The notes: generated by a model from the letters alone, not told the origin. Shown: positions 1 through 9,716, numbered from the stretch's first letter. The stretch is DNA of 64,000 bases from Micromonospora inositola (GCF_900090285.1 NZ_LT607754.1:3560001-3624000), one strand, 5' to 3'. A program made the numbers and translations.

Positions 1-134
1 CTGCTGCTGGCGCTGGGGGCCGGGGTGGCGTTGTCCTCGGCGAACGCCACCGTGGGGGCGGCGATCCCCACGCCGAGGACGCCGGCGGCGGCCAGGCCGG
101 CCAGCAGGTGCTTCTTCGACATCGTGCGGGACAT
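1..134 (-). CDS. Secreted protein, N-terminus only (cut by window edge)
   Basis: The reading frame runs off the left edge. It starts at ATG 134, preceded by GGAGG at 139-143, with a second in-frame ATG at 122 too far from that site. The N-terminus has a basic SKKH stretch, a hydrophobic core and an A-x-A-like VAFA site about 33 residues in, which is a typical Sec signal peptide. The mature part begins EDNATPAPSAS, an Ala/Pro/Ser-rich segment common in actinobacterial exported proteins. Nothing more can be said because the rest lies outside the window. Confidence 0.7.
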   Translation of the reverse strand, partial: MSRTMSKKHLLAGLAAAGVLGVGIAAPTVAFAEDNATPAPSASS

Positions 135-240
135 CAGTCCTCCGTTTGGTCGGTGGTGGTGCGATGACGTGACCGACAGTGACGGGCGGAGCTGGGGGGA
201 ACCCGTGGCGAACCTGTCAGCGCGCTGACAATCCGGCCCG

Positions 241-1170
241 TCAGCGGACGGCGGGGGAGACGGTCAGGGTCCCGGCGTCGCTGTCGAGGATGGCGGGGGT
301 GCCGACGGGGACGGTGAGCTGGCCCACGCCGTGGCCGATCGGGAGGCCGCCGAGGACCGGCACCCCGAGGTCGCCGAGGCGTTCGGTGAGCACGTCGGCC
401 GCCGTCGTCTCCCAGCCGTCCGCGCAGTCGGTGAACTGGCCCACCGCCACGCCGGCCACCCCCTCCAGCGCGCCGCAGCGGCGCAGCTGGGTGAGCATCC
501 GGTCGACCTTGTACGGCGGCTCCTGCACCTCCTCGACCAGCAGCACCGCGCCGGTCAGGTCCGGCATGTCCGGAGTGCCGATCGAGGCGGTGATCAGGCA
601 GAGGTTGCCGCCGAGCAGCCGGCCCTCGGCCCGCCCCGGCACGCGTACGCCGAAGGTCTCCTCGTCGGCCACCGCGGCGACCGTCACCGGTTCGGTGGTC
701 ATCAGCGCGGCGTGCAGCGACTCCGCGGAGCGGGGCGGGGTCCGGTCGTCCAGCCAGGCCGCGCCCGGGCCGTGCACGCTGGCCAGCCGGGCTCCCCGCC
801 AGAGCGCGAACTGCAGGGCGGTGATGTCCGAGAAGCCGGCCACCACCTTCGGGTCCCGGCGGACCGCCGCCATGTCGACCAGGTCCACCACCCGCTGCGC
901 GCCGTAGCCGCCCCGGGTGCAGAGCACGCCGCGCACCTCCGGGTCGGCGAACGCGGCGTTCAGGTCGGCCGCGCGCAGCTCGTCGCCGCCGGCCAGGTAG
1001 CCCTGCCGGGCGTACCCGTTCGGCGCCAGCACCGGGCGCAGCCCCCAGCCGGTGAGCAGCTCGATGCCCCGGGCCACCCGCTCCGGCCGGGTCGGGCCGG
1101 ACGGGGACACCAGCATCACCGTGTCGCCGGGACGCAGGACGGGTGGGCGCAGGCAGTCGTCGGTGAGCAC
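241..1170 (-). CDS. LD-carboxypeptidase, peptidase S66 family
   Basis: 309 residues, normal for the S66 LdcA/MccF family, which cleaves the L,D bond between meso-diaminopimelate and terminal D-Ala in murein tetrapeptides or detoxifies peptide-nucleotides. Family landmarks are RGGYG at 86-90, the nucleophile in GFSD (Ser114), the acidic motif EEVQEPPYKVDRM at about 213-225, and the catalytic His in GHGVGQLTVPVG (His280). The triad therefore looks intact. GTG start at 1170. It diverges from the amidotransferase gene across 71 bp. There is no signal peptide, so it should be cytoplasmic and act in wall recycling. MccF-like immunity is the alternative role. Confidence 0.88.
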   Translation of the reverse strand: MLTDDCLRPPVLRPGDTVMLVSPSGPTRPERVARGIELLTGWGLRPVLAPNGYARQGYLAGGDELRAADLNAAFADPEVRGVLCTRGGYGAQRVVDLVDMAAVRRDPKVVAGFSDITALQFALWRGARLASVHGPGAAWLDDRTPPRSAESLHAALMTTEPVTVAAVADEETFGVRVPGRAEGRLLGGNLCLITASIGTPDMPDLTGAVLLVEEVQEPPYKVDRMLTQLRRCGALEGVAGVAVGQFTDCADGWETTAADVLTERLGDLGVPVLGGLPIGHGVGQLTVPVGTPAILDSDAGTLTVSPAVR

Positions 1171-1241
1171 AGCGGGAGCCTAGTGCGCGCCGGGCTGAGC
1201 CGTTCCGGGCGTTCGGCGGCGTACCGGATAGCCTCGACACC

Positions 1242-2009
1242 GTGGCGACCGCGCTGGTGATCGAGAACGACCCGACCGACGACCTCCGCCGACTGGGGGA
1301 GTGGCTGACCGAGGGGGGCCTCCAGCTGCGGGTGCTCCGCCCGCACGCGGGCGAGGAACTCCCCGCCGACCTGGCGGGGTACGCCGCCCTGGTGGTGCTC
1401 GGCGGCGAGCAGCAGGCGTACCCGCTGCCCGACGGCACCCCCGGCGCACCCTGGTTCCCCGCGCTGGAGGGGCTGCTGCGCAAGGCGGTGCGGTACCGCG
1501 TCCCGACCCTCGGCGTCTGCCTCGGCGCCCAACTGCTGGCCACCGCGCACGCCGGCCTGGTGGAGCGGAGCCCGTCCGGCCCGGAGGTCGGCCCGGGCGT
1601 GGTCGGCAAGCGGGACGCCGCCGACGCCGACCCGCTCTTCCGGTACGTGCCGCTGATCCCGGACGTGCTCCAGTGGCACTCCGACGAGATCACCGAGCTG
1701 CCCCGGGGCGCGACGCTGCTGGCCGCCTCCACCCGCTACCCGCACCAGGCGTTCCGCCTCGGCGACCGGGCCTGGGGGCTGCAGTTCCACATCGAGTGCG
1801 ACACCGCGATGATCGCCGACTGGGCCCGCGACTCGGACCTGCTGGCCGAGCTGGGGTACGACGAGGAGCTGGTGGTGGCCGCCTGTGACCGGGTGATGGC
1901 CGACGTCGAGGAGGTCTGGCAGCCGTTCGCCATCCGGTTCGCCGCCCTCGCCCTCGGCGAGCTGGACGACGACGCCCCCCGCCGCAGCCTGCCGCTGCTC
2001 GGGCACTGA
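1242..2009 (+). CDS. Class I glutamine amidotransferase domain protein
   Basis: 255 residues forming a free-standing GATase1 domain. The nucleophile is Cys93 in GVCLGAQ, and the His-Glu pair lies in LQFHIE (His183, Glu185), so the amidase triad is complete. GTG start at 1242 follows a short divergent intergenic region. The stop (2007-2009) lies one base before the glnE ATG, so the two are co-transcribed. The acceptor substrate is unknown. GMP-synthase-like or gamma-glutamyl hydrolase-like activity is typical for such stand-alone proteins. The glnE linkage suggests a nitrogen-related role but does not prove one. Confidence 0.85.
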   Translation: MATALVIENDPTDDLRRLGEWLTEGGLQLRVLRPHAGEELPADLAGYAALVVLGGEQQAYPLPDGTPGAPWFPALEGLLRKAVRYRVPTLGVCLGAQLLATAHAGLVERSPSGPEVGPGVVGKRDAADADPLFRYVPLIPDVLQWHSDEITELPRGATLLAASTRYPHQAFRLGDRAWGLQFHIECDTAMIADWARDSDLLAELGYDEELVVAACDRVMADVEEVWQPFAIRFAALALGELDDDAPRRSLPLLGH

Positions 2010-2010
2010 G

Positions 2011-5000
2011 ATGACCCGACCGGCCAGGGGCCGCCTCGCCCGGTACGGCTTCGCCGAGGGCGACGGTAGGGCGCGCGCCGCCGACCTGCTCGGCCCGGAC
2101 GGGCTCGGGCTGTGGCGGCCGGACGCCCAGGAGCCCGCCGGCGAGCGGGCCGTCGAGCTGCTGGCCGCCCTCTCCCGGGCCGCCGACCCGGACCTGGCGC
2201 TGCGCCAGCTGCACCGCCTCGTGGAGGCGGAACGCCGCGCCGCGGGGGCCGGGCGGGCGGTCGCGGCCAACGGCGGCGCCGGGGAGCCGACCAGGTCGGC
2301 GCTGCTCGACGCGCTGCACGACGACCCGGGGCTGCGCCGTCGGCTGGTCGCCGTGCTCGGGGCGTCCTCGGCGCTCGGCGACCACCTGGTGGCCAACCCC
2401 CACCAGTGGCCGGTGCTGGCCACCGCCCCGGACGGGCTCGCGCCGACCGCCGACGGCCGGCTCGACCTGGCCGCCGCGGCCCGGCTCACCCCGTCCACCC
2501 AGCCGGTCGCGGCGCTGCGGCAGGCGTACCGGCTGGCGTTGCTGCGGATCGCGGCGGCCGACCTGACCGGCGGGCGCGGCCTGGAGCAGACCATGGCGGC
2601 GCTCTCCGCGCTGGCCGACGCCACCCTCGCGGCCGCGTACGAGATCGCCGTCGGTGAGCTGCCGGAGGGGACGCCACGCCCGCGGCTGGCCGTGGTGGCG
2701 ATGGGCAAGTGCGGTGGGGACGAGCTGAACTACGTCTCCGACGTGGACGTCATCTTCGTCGCCGCCGCCGAGGACGACGTCGCCGCCGCGACCCTGGTCG
2801 CCACCCGACTGATCCACGTCTGCGGGCTGGTCGCCTGGCCGGTGGACGCCGCGCTGCGGCCGGAGGGCAACCGGGGGCCGCTGGTGCGTACCCTCGCCAG
2901 CCACCTGGCCTACTACCGGCGCTGGGCCCGCACCTGGGAGTTCCAGGCGCTGCTCAAGGCCCGGCCGGCGGCCGGCGACCTGGACCTCGCGCGGGAGTGG
3001 GTCGACCAGCTCGCGCCGCTGGTCTGGTCGGCCGCGGAACGCCCGGAGGCGGTCGAGGACGTCCGGTCGATGCGTCGGAAGATCATCGACAACGTCCCGC
3101 CGAAGGAGCTGGAGCGGGAGATCAAGCGCGGCCCGGGCGGGCTGCGGGACATCGAGTTCGCCGTCCAGCTGCTTCAGCTGGTGCACGGCCGGGGCGACGA
3201 GTCACTGCGGGCGCGGGGGACCATCCCGGCGCTGCGCGCCCTGGTCGCCGGCGGCTACGTCGGCCGAGCCGACGGCGAGGCGCTGCTGCGTGGCTACCGT
3301 TTCCTGCGCGGCGTCGAGCACCGCCTCCAGCTCCAGGGCCTGCGCCGCACCCACACTGTGCCGACCGAGCCGGCCGCGCTGCGCTGGCTGGCCGCCGCGC
3401 TGGACTACGCGGCCACCCCGGGCCGCAGCGCCGTCGAGGAGTTCCGGGCCGAGTGGGTCACCCACGCCACCGAGGTACGCCGGCTGCACGCCAAGCTGCT
3501 CTACCGGCCGCTGCTGGAGTCGGTGGCCCGGGTCCCCGCCGACGGGCTGCGGCTGACCCCGGAGGCGGCCCGGCACCGGCTGGAGATCCTCGGCTTCGCC
3601 GACCCGGCCGGGGCGCTGCGGCACCTCCAGGCCCTCACCGGCGGGGTCAGCCGGACCGCCGCGATCCAGCGCACCCTGCTGCCGGTGCTGCTCAGCGAGT
3701 TCGCCGACGCGCCGGAGCCGGACCGGGGGTTGCTCAACTACCGGCAGGTCTCCGACAAACTCGGCAGCACCCCCTGGTACCTGCGGCTGCTCCGCGACGA
3801 GGGGCCGGTGGCCCGCCGGCTGGCCCGGGTGCTGTCCTCCTCCCGGTACGCGGCCGACCTGCTGGCCCGGGAGCCGGAGGCGCTGCGGCTGCTGGCCGAG
3901 GACACCGAACTGACCCCCCGGCCCCGCGAGGTGCTCTGCGAGGGCTTCGCCGCCGCGGCGGCCCGGCACGCCGACCCGGAGCAGGCCACCCGGGCGGTAC
4001 GCGCGCTGCGCCGCCGGGAACTGGTCCGGCTGGCCTGCGCCGACGTGCTGAGCCGGGCCGGCACGCTCGCCCCGCTCACGCCGCGTCCCGCCGACCCCGG
4101 CGCCCGCGCCGAGCGGGTGCCCACGCTCGGCGACATCAATGCGGTCGGCACCGCCCTGTCCGACGTCACCGACGCCACCCTGGCCGCCGCGTTGCGGACC
4201 GCGCGGGCCGCCCAGCCGGAGCTGCCGGGGCTGCGCTTCGCGGTGATCGGGATGGGACGGCTCGGCGGCTACGAGTCCAACTACCTCTCCGACGCCGATG
4301 TGCTCTTCCTCTACGACCCGCCGGCCGGGGCGAACGAGAGCGCTGCCAGCGCCGCCGCGCACGCGATCGCCGAGGAGCTGCGCCGGCTGCTCGGCGTGCC
4401 CGCCCCAGATCCGCCCCTCGGCGTGGACGCCGACCTGCGCCCGGAGGGGCGGCAGGGCCCGCTGGTCCGCAGCCTCGCCGCGTACGCGCAGTACTACGCG
4501 CGCTGGTCGAAGGTGTGGGAGGCGCAGGCGCTGCTGCGCGCCCGGTTCGTCTGCGGGGACGCCGACCTCGGCGCCGAGTTCGAGGCGATGGTCGACCCGG
4601 TGCGCTACCCGGCCCACGGGTTGACCCGCGAGCAGGTGGTGGAGATCCGCCGGATCAAGGCCCGGGTGGAGACCGAGCGGCTGCCCCGGGGGGCCGACCC
4701 GGCCACCCACACCAAGCTCGGCCGGGGCGGTCTCGCCGATGTGGAATGGGCGGTGCAGCTGCTCCAGCTCCGACACGCGGGCGAGGTGCCGGCGCTGCGC
4801 GGCACGCGTACCCTCGACGCGCTCGCGGCGGCCCGGGACGCCGGCCTGGTCGACGCGGACGACGCGGCGGCGATGGCCGCCGGCTGGACGCTCGCGGCGC
4901 AGGTCCGTAACGCGCTGATGCTGGTCCGCGGCCGAGCCGGGGACCAGCTGCCCCGGCACGGGGTGGAGCTGGCCGGGGTGGTGCGCCTGCTCGGCCGGGA

Positions 5001-5082
5001 CGACCCCGGCGAGTTCCTGGATGAATACCTGCGCACCGGCCGCCGGTCCCGGGCCGCGATGGAGCGGGTCTTCGGTGCCTGA
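2011..5082 (+). CDS. glnE: Glutamine synthetase adenylyltransferase / deadenylylase
   Basis: 1023 residues, a usual actinobacterial GlnE length. The enzyme covalently adenylylates, and removes AMP from, the regulatory tyrosine of type I glutamine synthetase. Two nucleotidyltransferase domains are visible. The N-terminal one carries GKCGGDELNYVSDVD at about 232-246 and the C-terminal one GMGRLGGYESNYLSDAD at about 747-763. Both keep the G-G-x(4)-N-x(2)-S-D-x-D signature that binds metal. Helical regions follow each domain. The likely substrate GlnA is encoded at 39911-41335, now about 35 kb away because of the intervening island. Starts one base after the amidotransferase stop and overlaps the next gene by 8 bp. 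Confidence 0.97.
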   Translation: MTRPARGRLARYGFAEGDGRARAADLLGPDGLGLWRPDAQEPAGERAVELLAALSRAADPDLALRQLHRLVEAERRAAGAGRAVAANGGAGEPTRSALLDALHDDPGLRRRLVAVLGASSALGDHLVANPHQWPVLATAPDGLAPTADGRLDLAAAARLTPSTQPVAALRQAYRLALLRIAAADLTGGRGLEQTMAALSALADATLAAAYEIAVGELPEGTPRPRLAVVAMGKCGGDELNYVSDVDVIFVAAAEDDVAAATLVATRLIHVCGLVAWPVDAALRPEGNRGPLVRTLASHLAYYRRWARTWEFQALLKARPAAGDLDLAREWVDQLAPLVWSAAERPEAVEDVRSMRRKIIDNVPPKELEREIKRGPGGLRDIEFAVQLLQLVHGRGDESLRARGTIPALRALVAGGYVGRADGEALLRGYRFLRGVEHRLQLQGLRRTHTVPTEPAALRWLAAALDYAATPGRSAVEEFRAEWVTHATEVRRLHAKLLYRPLLESVARVPADGLRLTPEAARHRLEILGFADPAGALRHLQALTGGVSRTAAIQRTLLPVLLSEFADAPEPDRGLLNYRQVSDKLGSTPWYLRLLRDEGPVARRLARVLSSSRYAADLLAREPEALRLLAEDTELTPRPREVLCEGFAAAAARHADPEQATRAVRALRRRELVRLACADVLSRAGTLAPLTPRPADPGARAERVPTLGDINAVGTALSDVTDATLAAALRTARAAQPELPGLRFAVIGMGRLGGYESNYLSDADVLFLYDPPAGANESAASAAAHAIAEELRRLLGVPAPDPPLGVDADLRPEGRQGPLVRSLAAYAQYYARWSKVWEAQALLRARFVCGDADLGAEFEAMVDPVRYPAHGLTREQVVEIRRIKARVETERLPRGADPATHTKLGRGGLADVEWAVQLLQLRHAGEVPALRGTRTLDALAAARDAGLVDADDAAAMAAGWTLAAQVRNALMLVRGRAGDQLPRHGVELAGVVRLLGRDDPGEFLDEYLRTGRRSRAAMERVFGA

Positions 5083-6712
5083 GGCGTCCACCCGCCGCGG
5101 CCGGTCCGGGGCCGACCGTCGGGCTCCGGCCGGTCGGCTGGCGGCCCCGGCGGTGGCGCTGCTGCTCGGCGTGGCCTTCCTGCTCGCCCCGCCGATGGGC
5201 ACCGACCTGGCCGCGCAGGTCGCCCGGGCCGGCTTCGTCGCCCGCCACGGCGGCACGCCGATCGACCTCGGCTGGTACGGCGGGGTGAACCAGTACGGCT
5301 ACAGCCTGTTCACCGCCCGGCTGGGCGCGTGGCTCGGGGTGCGGCCGCTGGGCGTCCTCGCCGCCGTGCTGGGCGCCGCGGCCCTGGGCTGGCTCTTCGT
5401 CCGGCACCGGGCCCGCCGGCCGGTGCTGGCCGGCGTGCTCGGCGCGGTGGTGCTGGTCGGCAACCTGGCCAGCGGCCGGATCACCTTCGCTGTCGGCCTG
5501 GCGTTCGGGCTGCTCGCGCTCTGCGCCGTCGGCGCCGGATGGCCGGTGCGGCCGGCGCGGCTGATCCTGGCCGCCGTGCTCGCCGCGGCCGCCACCTGGG
5601 CCAGCCCGGTCGCCGGGCTGTTCACCGGCCTGGCCGGCGCGGCGCTGCTGCTGGCCGGGCTGCGCCGGGGCGACGGCCCGGGCCGCCCGCTGCCGGGCGG
5701 CTGGCGAATGGACCGCCCGCTGGGCGAGAGTCTGGTCCTCTGCCTCGCGCCGGCGCTCGCGCTCGCGCCGATGGCGGTGCTGTTCGGCAACGGCGGCACC
5801 CAGCCGTACTCGGCCGAGTCGATGCGGATCAACGTGGCGCTGGCCGTGCTGGTGTTCGCCGTCGTGCCCCGGCGCCGCCGGGTGCTGCGGATCGGCGCGG
5901 TGCTCACCGTGCTGCTCCTGGTCGCCGCCTTCTATCTGCCCAGCCCGGTCGGCTCCAACGCGCTGCGGCTGCCGATGCTGTTCGCGCTGCCGGTGCTCGC
6001 CGGGTACGCCCCGCTGCCCGGCGCGTGGCTGGCCGGGCTGCTCGCCGCCACCGTCTGGTGGCAGAACCCGGTGATGGTCAGCGACGTGACCCGGGCCGGC
6101 TCGGCGGAGAGCGCCGCCGCGTTCCACCGTCCGCTCGCCGACGAACTGGCCCGGCGGCAGCCCGTCGGCCGGGTCGAGGTGGTGCCGCTGCGCGACCACT
6201 GGGAGTCGGCGTACCTGCCGCCGACGGTGCCGCTGGCCCGGGGTTGGGAACGCCAGGTCGACACCGACCGCAACGCCCTCTTCTACGCCGACGGGCTGAC
6301 CGCCGACGCGTACGCCGACTGGCTGCGCCGGGAGGCGGTCCAGTACGTCGCGGTCGCGCCCGACGCCCCGCCGGACCGGTGGGGACGCGCCGAGGCCGAC
6401 CTGATCGCGGCCGGCCAGCCCTACCTGCGCGAGGTGTGGCGCAACGCCGACTGGCGGCTGTACGCGGTGGCCGACCCGACGCCGCTGGTCGGCGCGCCGG
6501 GCCGGCTGGTCGCCGCCGACCAGGCCCGGGTGCGGTTCACCGCGGACCGGGCCGGCGACGTGCCGGTCCGCGTCCGGTGGTCGCGCTGGCTCTCCCTCGC
6601 CGGGCCGGGCGGCTGCCTGCGGCCGGGGCCCGACGGGTGGACCGAGGTACGCGTGCGTATCCCGGGTGAATTCTCGGTCTCCAGCAGCATGGCGCCGGCG
6701 AACCACTGCTGA
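5075..6712 (+). CDS. Polytopic membrane protein with extracytoplasmic C-terminal domain
   Basis: 545 residues from GTG 5075, which has a GGAGCGGG-like Shine-Dalgarno about 8 bp upstream and overlaps the glnE stop. The first 330 residues contain about nine to ten hydrophobic segments, including LLLGVAFLLAP and VLTVLLLVAAFYL. The last 190 residues are hydrophilic and Trp/Tyr-rich, ending in a Cys-containing tail. The layout resembles GT-C-type glycosyltransferases and related actinobacterial envelope proteins, but no catalytic motif is recognised. The two following genes are MptB-like, so a role in lipoglycan or envelope polysaccharide assembly is plausible by context only. Confidence 0.75.
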   Translation: MPEASTRRGRSGADRRAPAGRLAAPAVALLLGVAFLLAPPMGTDLAAQVARAGFVARHGGTPIDLGWYGGVNQYGYSLFTARLGAWLGVRPLGVLAAVLGAAALGWLFVRHRARRPVLAGVLGAVVLVGNLASGRITFAVGLAFGLLALCAVGAGWPVRPARLILAAVLAAAATWASPVAGLFTGLAGAALLLAGLRRGDGPGRPLPGGWRMDRPLGESLVLCLAPALALAPMAVLFGNGGTQPYSAESMRINVALAVLVFAVVPRRRRVLRIGAVLTVLLLVAAFYLPSPVGSNALRLPMLFALPVLAGYAPLPGAWLAGLLAATVWWQNPVMVSDVTRAGSAESAAAFHRPLADELARRQPVGRVEVVPLRDHWESAYLPPTVPLARGWERQVDTDRNALFYADGLTADAYADWLRREAVQYVAVAPDAPPDRWGRAEADLIAAGQPYLREVWRNADWRLYAVADPTPLVGAPGRLVAADQARVRFTADRAGDVPVRVRWSRWLSLAGPGGCLRPGPDGWTEVRVRIPGEFSVSSSMAPANHC

Positions 6713-6774
6713 ACACGCGCCCTGGTCCGGTGCCCACCGTCGGTCCCGGCCGAGCGGGCTGGCAGCATGGCGGG

Positions 6775-8190
6775 GTGTCTCACCACCTCTCGCGCTGGAC
6801 CGGCCTGGCGGGCTCGGTGCTGCTCGCCGTGGCCGTCTTCCTCGGCGGCGCGTTTCCGCACGGGAACCTGCGCCCCACCCCGGTCGGCATCTGGCAGGGC
6901 CCGCACGGGCCGCTGATCCTCGGTGCCTGGCTGGTCGGCACCGCGCTGCTGGTCTGGGCCTGGTGGTCGCTGCGCGACCGGGTGCCGTCGGTCCGCTGGG
7001 CGCTGGTCACGGCCGGGCTCTGGCTGCTGCCGATGCTGGTCGCGCCGCCGTTCGGCAGCCGGGACGTCTACGCGTACGCCTGCCAGGGCGCCAGCTACGC
7101 CGGCGGGATCAGCCCGTACGAGCACGGCGTCTCGGCGCTGCCCTGCCCGTGGCTGGACACCGTCTCGTACATCTGGCGGGACAGCCCGGCCCCGTACGGG
7201 CCGCTCTTCGTGGTGCTGGCCGGCGCGGTGGTCAAGGCGACCGGCTCGCTGACCGCCAGCATCGTGGTGTTCCGGCTGCTCAGCCTGGCCGGCGTGGCGC
7301 TCACGGCGTACGCCGTGCCGGTGCTGGCCCGGCGGTGCGGGGTGCCGGCCGGGCGGGCGGTGTGGCTGGCGCTGGCCTGCCCGCTGGTCGCCATGCACCT
7401 GATCGGCGGCCCGCACAACGACGCCCTGATGGTCGGGGCGCTGGTCGCCGGGCTGGCCGTGGTGGCGTCCCGGCCGGGCCGGCCCGGCCCGCTGCTGGCC
7501 GGCGGCGCGCTGCTCGGCGTGGCGGTGGCGATCAAGGTGACCGCCCTCGTCGTGGTGCCGTTCGCCGCGCTGGCCGCGATGGTCGGGCCGTACCGGATCC
7601 GGACGCTGGTGCGCGACGGCGGGTGGGTGGTCGGCGGCGCCGTCGCGGTCGTGGTCGGGGTGACCTTCGGCGGTGGCCTGGACTTCGGCTGGGTCGGCGG
7701 CCTGTCGCAGGGTGGGGTGGCGATCGCCTGGACCTCCCCGCCGACCGCGGTCGGCCAGACCGTCGGCTATGTCGCGGCGTTGTTCGGCGCGCACGTCGAT
7801 GCGCTCCCGGTGACCCGGGGGATCGCCGTGGTGCTGCTGGCCGTGCTGCTGGTGTGGCTCTGGTGGCGGGCCCGGGACCGGAACCCGCTCTACCATGCGG
7901 GGCTGGCGCTGGCCCTGACCGTGTCGCTCTCCCCGGTGGTGCATCCCTGGTACTGGATCTGGCCGCTGAGCGTCCTCGCCGCGACCGCCGCCCTGCGGGA
8001 GAAGTGGTACCTCGTGGTGGCCGTCGTCGGGTCGTTCCTGATCCTGCCGGACGGCACCGGCCTGCCCCGGTGGTCCAAGATGCCCGGCGCACCCCTGATG
8101 ACGCTGTTGGTGATCGTGGTCACGGTCCGGTTGGTACGGTCGGCTCGGGCGGCTCGGAAGCCGGTCCCCGCCGACGCGGCAGCCGACTGA
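6775..8190 (+). CDS. MptB-like alpha-1,6-mannopyranosyltransferase (GT-C), copy 1
   Basis: 471 residues from GTG 6775. An alternative GTG at 6730 would add 15 polar residues, and neither start has a strong ribosome site. About twelve hydrophobic helices. Conserved polar motifs of the polyprenol-phosphomannose-dependent mannosyltransferase (MptA/MptB) family are SRDVYAYACQG at 95-105 in the first large loop, WRDSPAPYGPLF, PHNDA at 213-217 and WTSPPTAVG. The reaction would use polyprenyl-phosphomannose on the outer face of the membrane to build an alpha-1,6 mannan core. Tandem with a paralogue 12 bp downstream. Confidence 0.82.
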   Translation: MSHHLSRWTGLAGSVLLAVAVFLGGAFPHGNLRPTPVGIWQGPHGPLILGAWLVGTALLVWAWWSLRDRVPSVRWALVTAGLWLLPMLVAPPFGSRDVYAYACQGASYAGGISPYEHGVSALPCPWLDTVSYIWRDSPAPYGPLFVVLAGAVVKATGSLTASIVVFRLLSLAGVALTAYAVPVLARRCGVPAGRAVWLALACPLVAMHLIGGPHNDALMVGALVAGLAVVASRPGRPGPLLAGGALLGVAVAIKVTALVVVPFAALAAMVGPYRIRTLVRDGGWVVGGAVAVVVGVTFGGGLDFGWVGGLSQGGVAIAWTSPPTAVGQTVGYVAALFGAHVDALPVTRGIAVVLLAVLLVWLWWRARDRNPLYHAGLALALTVSLSPVVHPWYWIWPLSVLAATAALREKWYLVVAVVGSFLILPDGTGLPRWSKMPGAPLMTLLVIVVTVRLVRSARAARKPVPADAAAD

Positions 8191-8202
8191 GGAGAGGTGC
8201 CG

Positions 8203-9702
8203 GTGACCGAGCCGGACGCGGTTCCCGACGGGCCGGTCCGGCCCGTGGCCGCCGCGTTCGCCCGGTACGCCGGGCTGCTCGGCGCGGTGCTGCTGACCGT
8301 CGCCGGCTGGCTGGGCGGCGCGCTGCCCGACGCCCCGCCGGCCGACCGCCTCGGCGACGTCTGGCGCGCCCCGCACGGGCCCGCGGTCCTCGGCTGCTGG
8401 CTGGTCGGCACGCTGCTGCTGGTGGGCGCCTGGTGGTCGCTGCGCTGGGGTGCCCCGTCGGCCCGGTGGGCGTACCTGACCGCCGGGCTGTGGCTGCTGC
8501 CGCTGCTGTTCGCGCCCCCGCTCTGCAGCCGGGACGTCTACTCGTACGTCTGCCAGGGCTGGTCGTGGACGCACGGCGCCGACCCGTACCGGGTGGGGGT
8601 GGCGGCGGCCGGCTGCCCGTGGACGGACGCGGTGCCGCCGATCTGGCGGGATACCCCGGCCCCGTACGGGCCGTTCTTCGTTCTGCTGGCCGGCCTGGCA
8701 GTGCTGGCCGGGGGCGGCCTGGTCGGCGGGCTCGTGCTGCTGCGGGTGGTCGCCGTGGCGGGGCTGCTGCTCGTCGCGCTCTGTCTGCCCGGGCTGGCCC
8801 GGGCCGTGGGCGTGCCGACCCGGCGGGCGGCCTGGCTGGCATTGGCCTGCCCACTGGTCGGGGTGCACCTGGCGGCCGGCGCGCACAACGACGCCGTCGG
8901 GCTCGGTCTGGTGCTGTTCGGGCTGCTGTTGCTGGTCCGCAAGCCGGGCAAGCCGCGGGCGCTGGTGGTGGCCGGGGTGCTGCTGGGTCTGGCGGTCGCG
9001 GTGAAGGCGGTCGCCGTGGTGGTGCTCCCGTTCGCCGCGCTCGCCGCGGTGCTGGGCCGCTACACCGGGCGGGTGCTGCTGCGGGACGCGGGTTGGCTGG
9101 CCGGGGGAGTGCTGGCCGCGGTGCTGGCCTGCTCCCTGGTCACCGGCCTGGGGCTGGGCTGGGTGGATGGGCTGGCGCGCAGCGGCGACTCCGAGCAGTG
9201 GACGTCCCCGCCGACCGCGGTGGGCTTCGTGGTCGACTACGCGGGCGCCCTGTTCGGTCGGGAGCCGCACGCCGTGCCGGTCGCCCGGCTGGTCGCCCTG
9301 GTGCTGCTCGCGGCGCTGGTGGTGGTGCTCTGGTGGTGGGCCTGGACGTCGCTGCGCCGGCTGGACGACGTCCGGCAGTGGGTGGTCCGGCTGGCGGCGG
9401 CCCGGCCCCGGGTGGCGCTGACCGGCGCGGGCCTGGCGTTGGCCGGCACGGTGCTGCTGGCCCCGGTCTTCCACCCCTGGTACGCGGTCTGGCCCCTCGC
9501 GCTGCTGGCGGTGGCGACGCGGTCGCCGGCCCGGACGGTGTGGTTCGTGGCGCCGTGTGCGGTGGCGTCGGTGCTGGTCCTGCCGGACGGCACGAACCTG
9601 GTCCGGTTCACCAAGGCGCCGGGGGCGATCCTGATGACAGCGCTGGTCGTGCTGGTGGCCGTCGGGGCGGTCCGTGCCCTGCTGGCCCGACGCGCCCGCT
9701 GA
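8203..9702 (+). CDS. MptB-like alpha-1,6-mannopyranosyltransferase (GT-C), copy 2
   Basis: 499 residues. GTG 8203 is chosen over GTG 8197 because GGAGAG at 8191-8196 is properly spaced only for 8203. It shares with its upstream neighbour SRDVYSYVCQG (109-119), WRDTPAPYGPFF, AHNDA (227-231) and WTSPPTAVG, so the pair is a tandem duplication that has diverged. Again about twelve membrane helices with a short cytoplasmic C-terminus. The two enzymes could initiate and extend the same mannan chain, as MptB and MptA do in corynebacteria and mycobacteria. That split of labour is inference. Confidence 0.84.
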   Translation: MTEPDAVPDGPVRPVAAAFARYAGLLGAVLLTVAGWLGGALPDAPPADRLGDVWRAPHGPAVLGCWLVGTLLLVGAWWSLRWGAPSARWAYLTAGLWLLPLLFAPPLCSRDVYSYVCQGWSWTHGADPYRVGVAAAGCPWTDAVPPIWRDTPAPYGPFFVLLAGLAVLAGGGLVGGLVLLRVVAVAGLLLVALCLPGLARAVGVPTRRAAWLALACPLVGVHLAAGAHNDAVGLGLVLFGLLLLVRKPGKPRALVVAGVLLGLAVAVKAVAVVVLPFAALAAVLGRYTGRVLLRDAGWLAGGVLAAVLACSLVTGLGLGWVDGLARSGDSEQWTSPPTAVGFVVDYAGALFGREPHAVPVARLVALVLLAALVVVLWWWAWTSLRRLDDVRQWVVRLAAARPRVALTGAGLALAGTVLLAPVFHPWYAVWPLALLAVATRSPARTVWFVAPCAVASVLVLPDGTNLVRFTKAPGAILMTALVVLVAVGAVRALLARRAR

Positions 9703-9716
9703 TCCTCGCGAAGTCC

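Noticed and set aside
6421..9474. 1017-codon minus-strand frame across the MptB-like genes
   Set aside because: Repetitive His/Gln/Arg/Gly composition without domains; it mirrors the membrane-protein codons of the plus strand.
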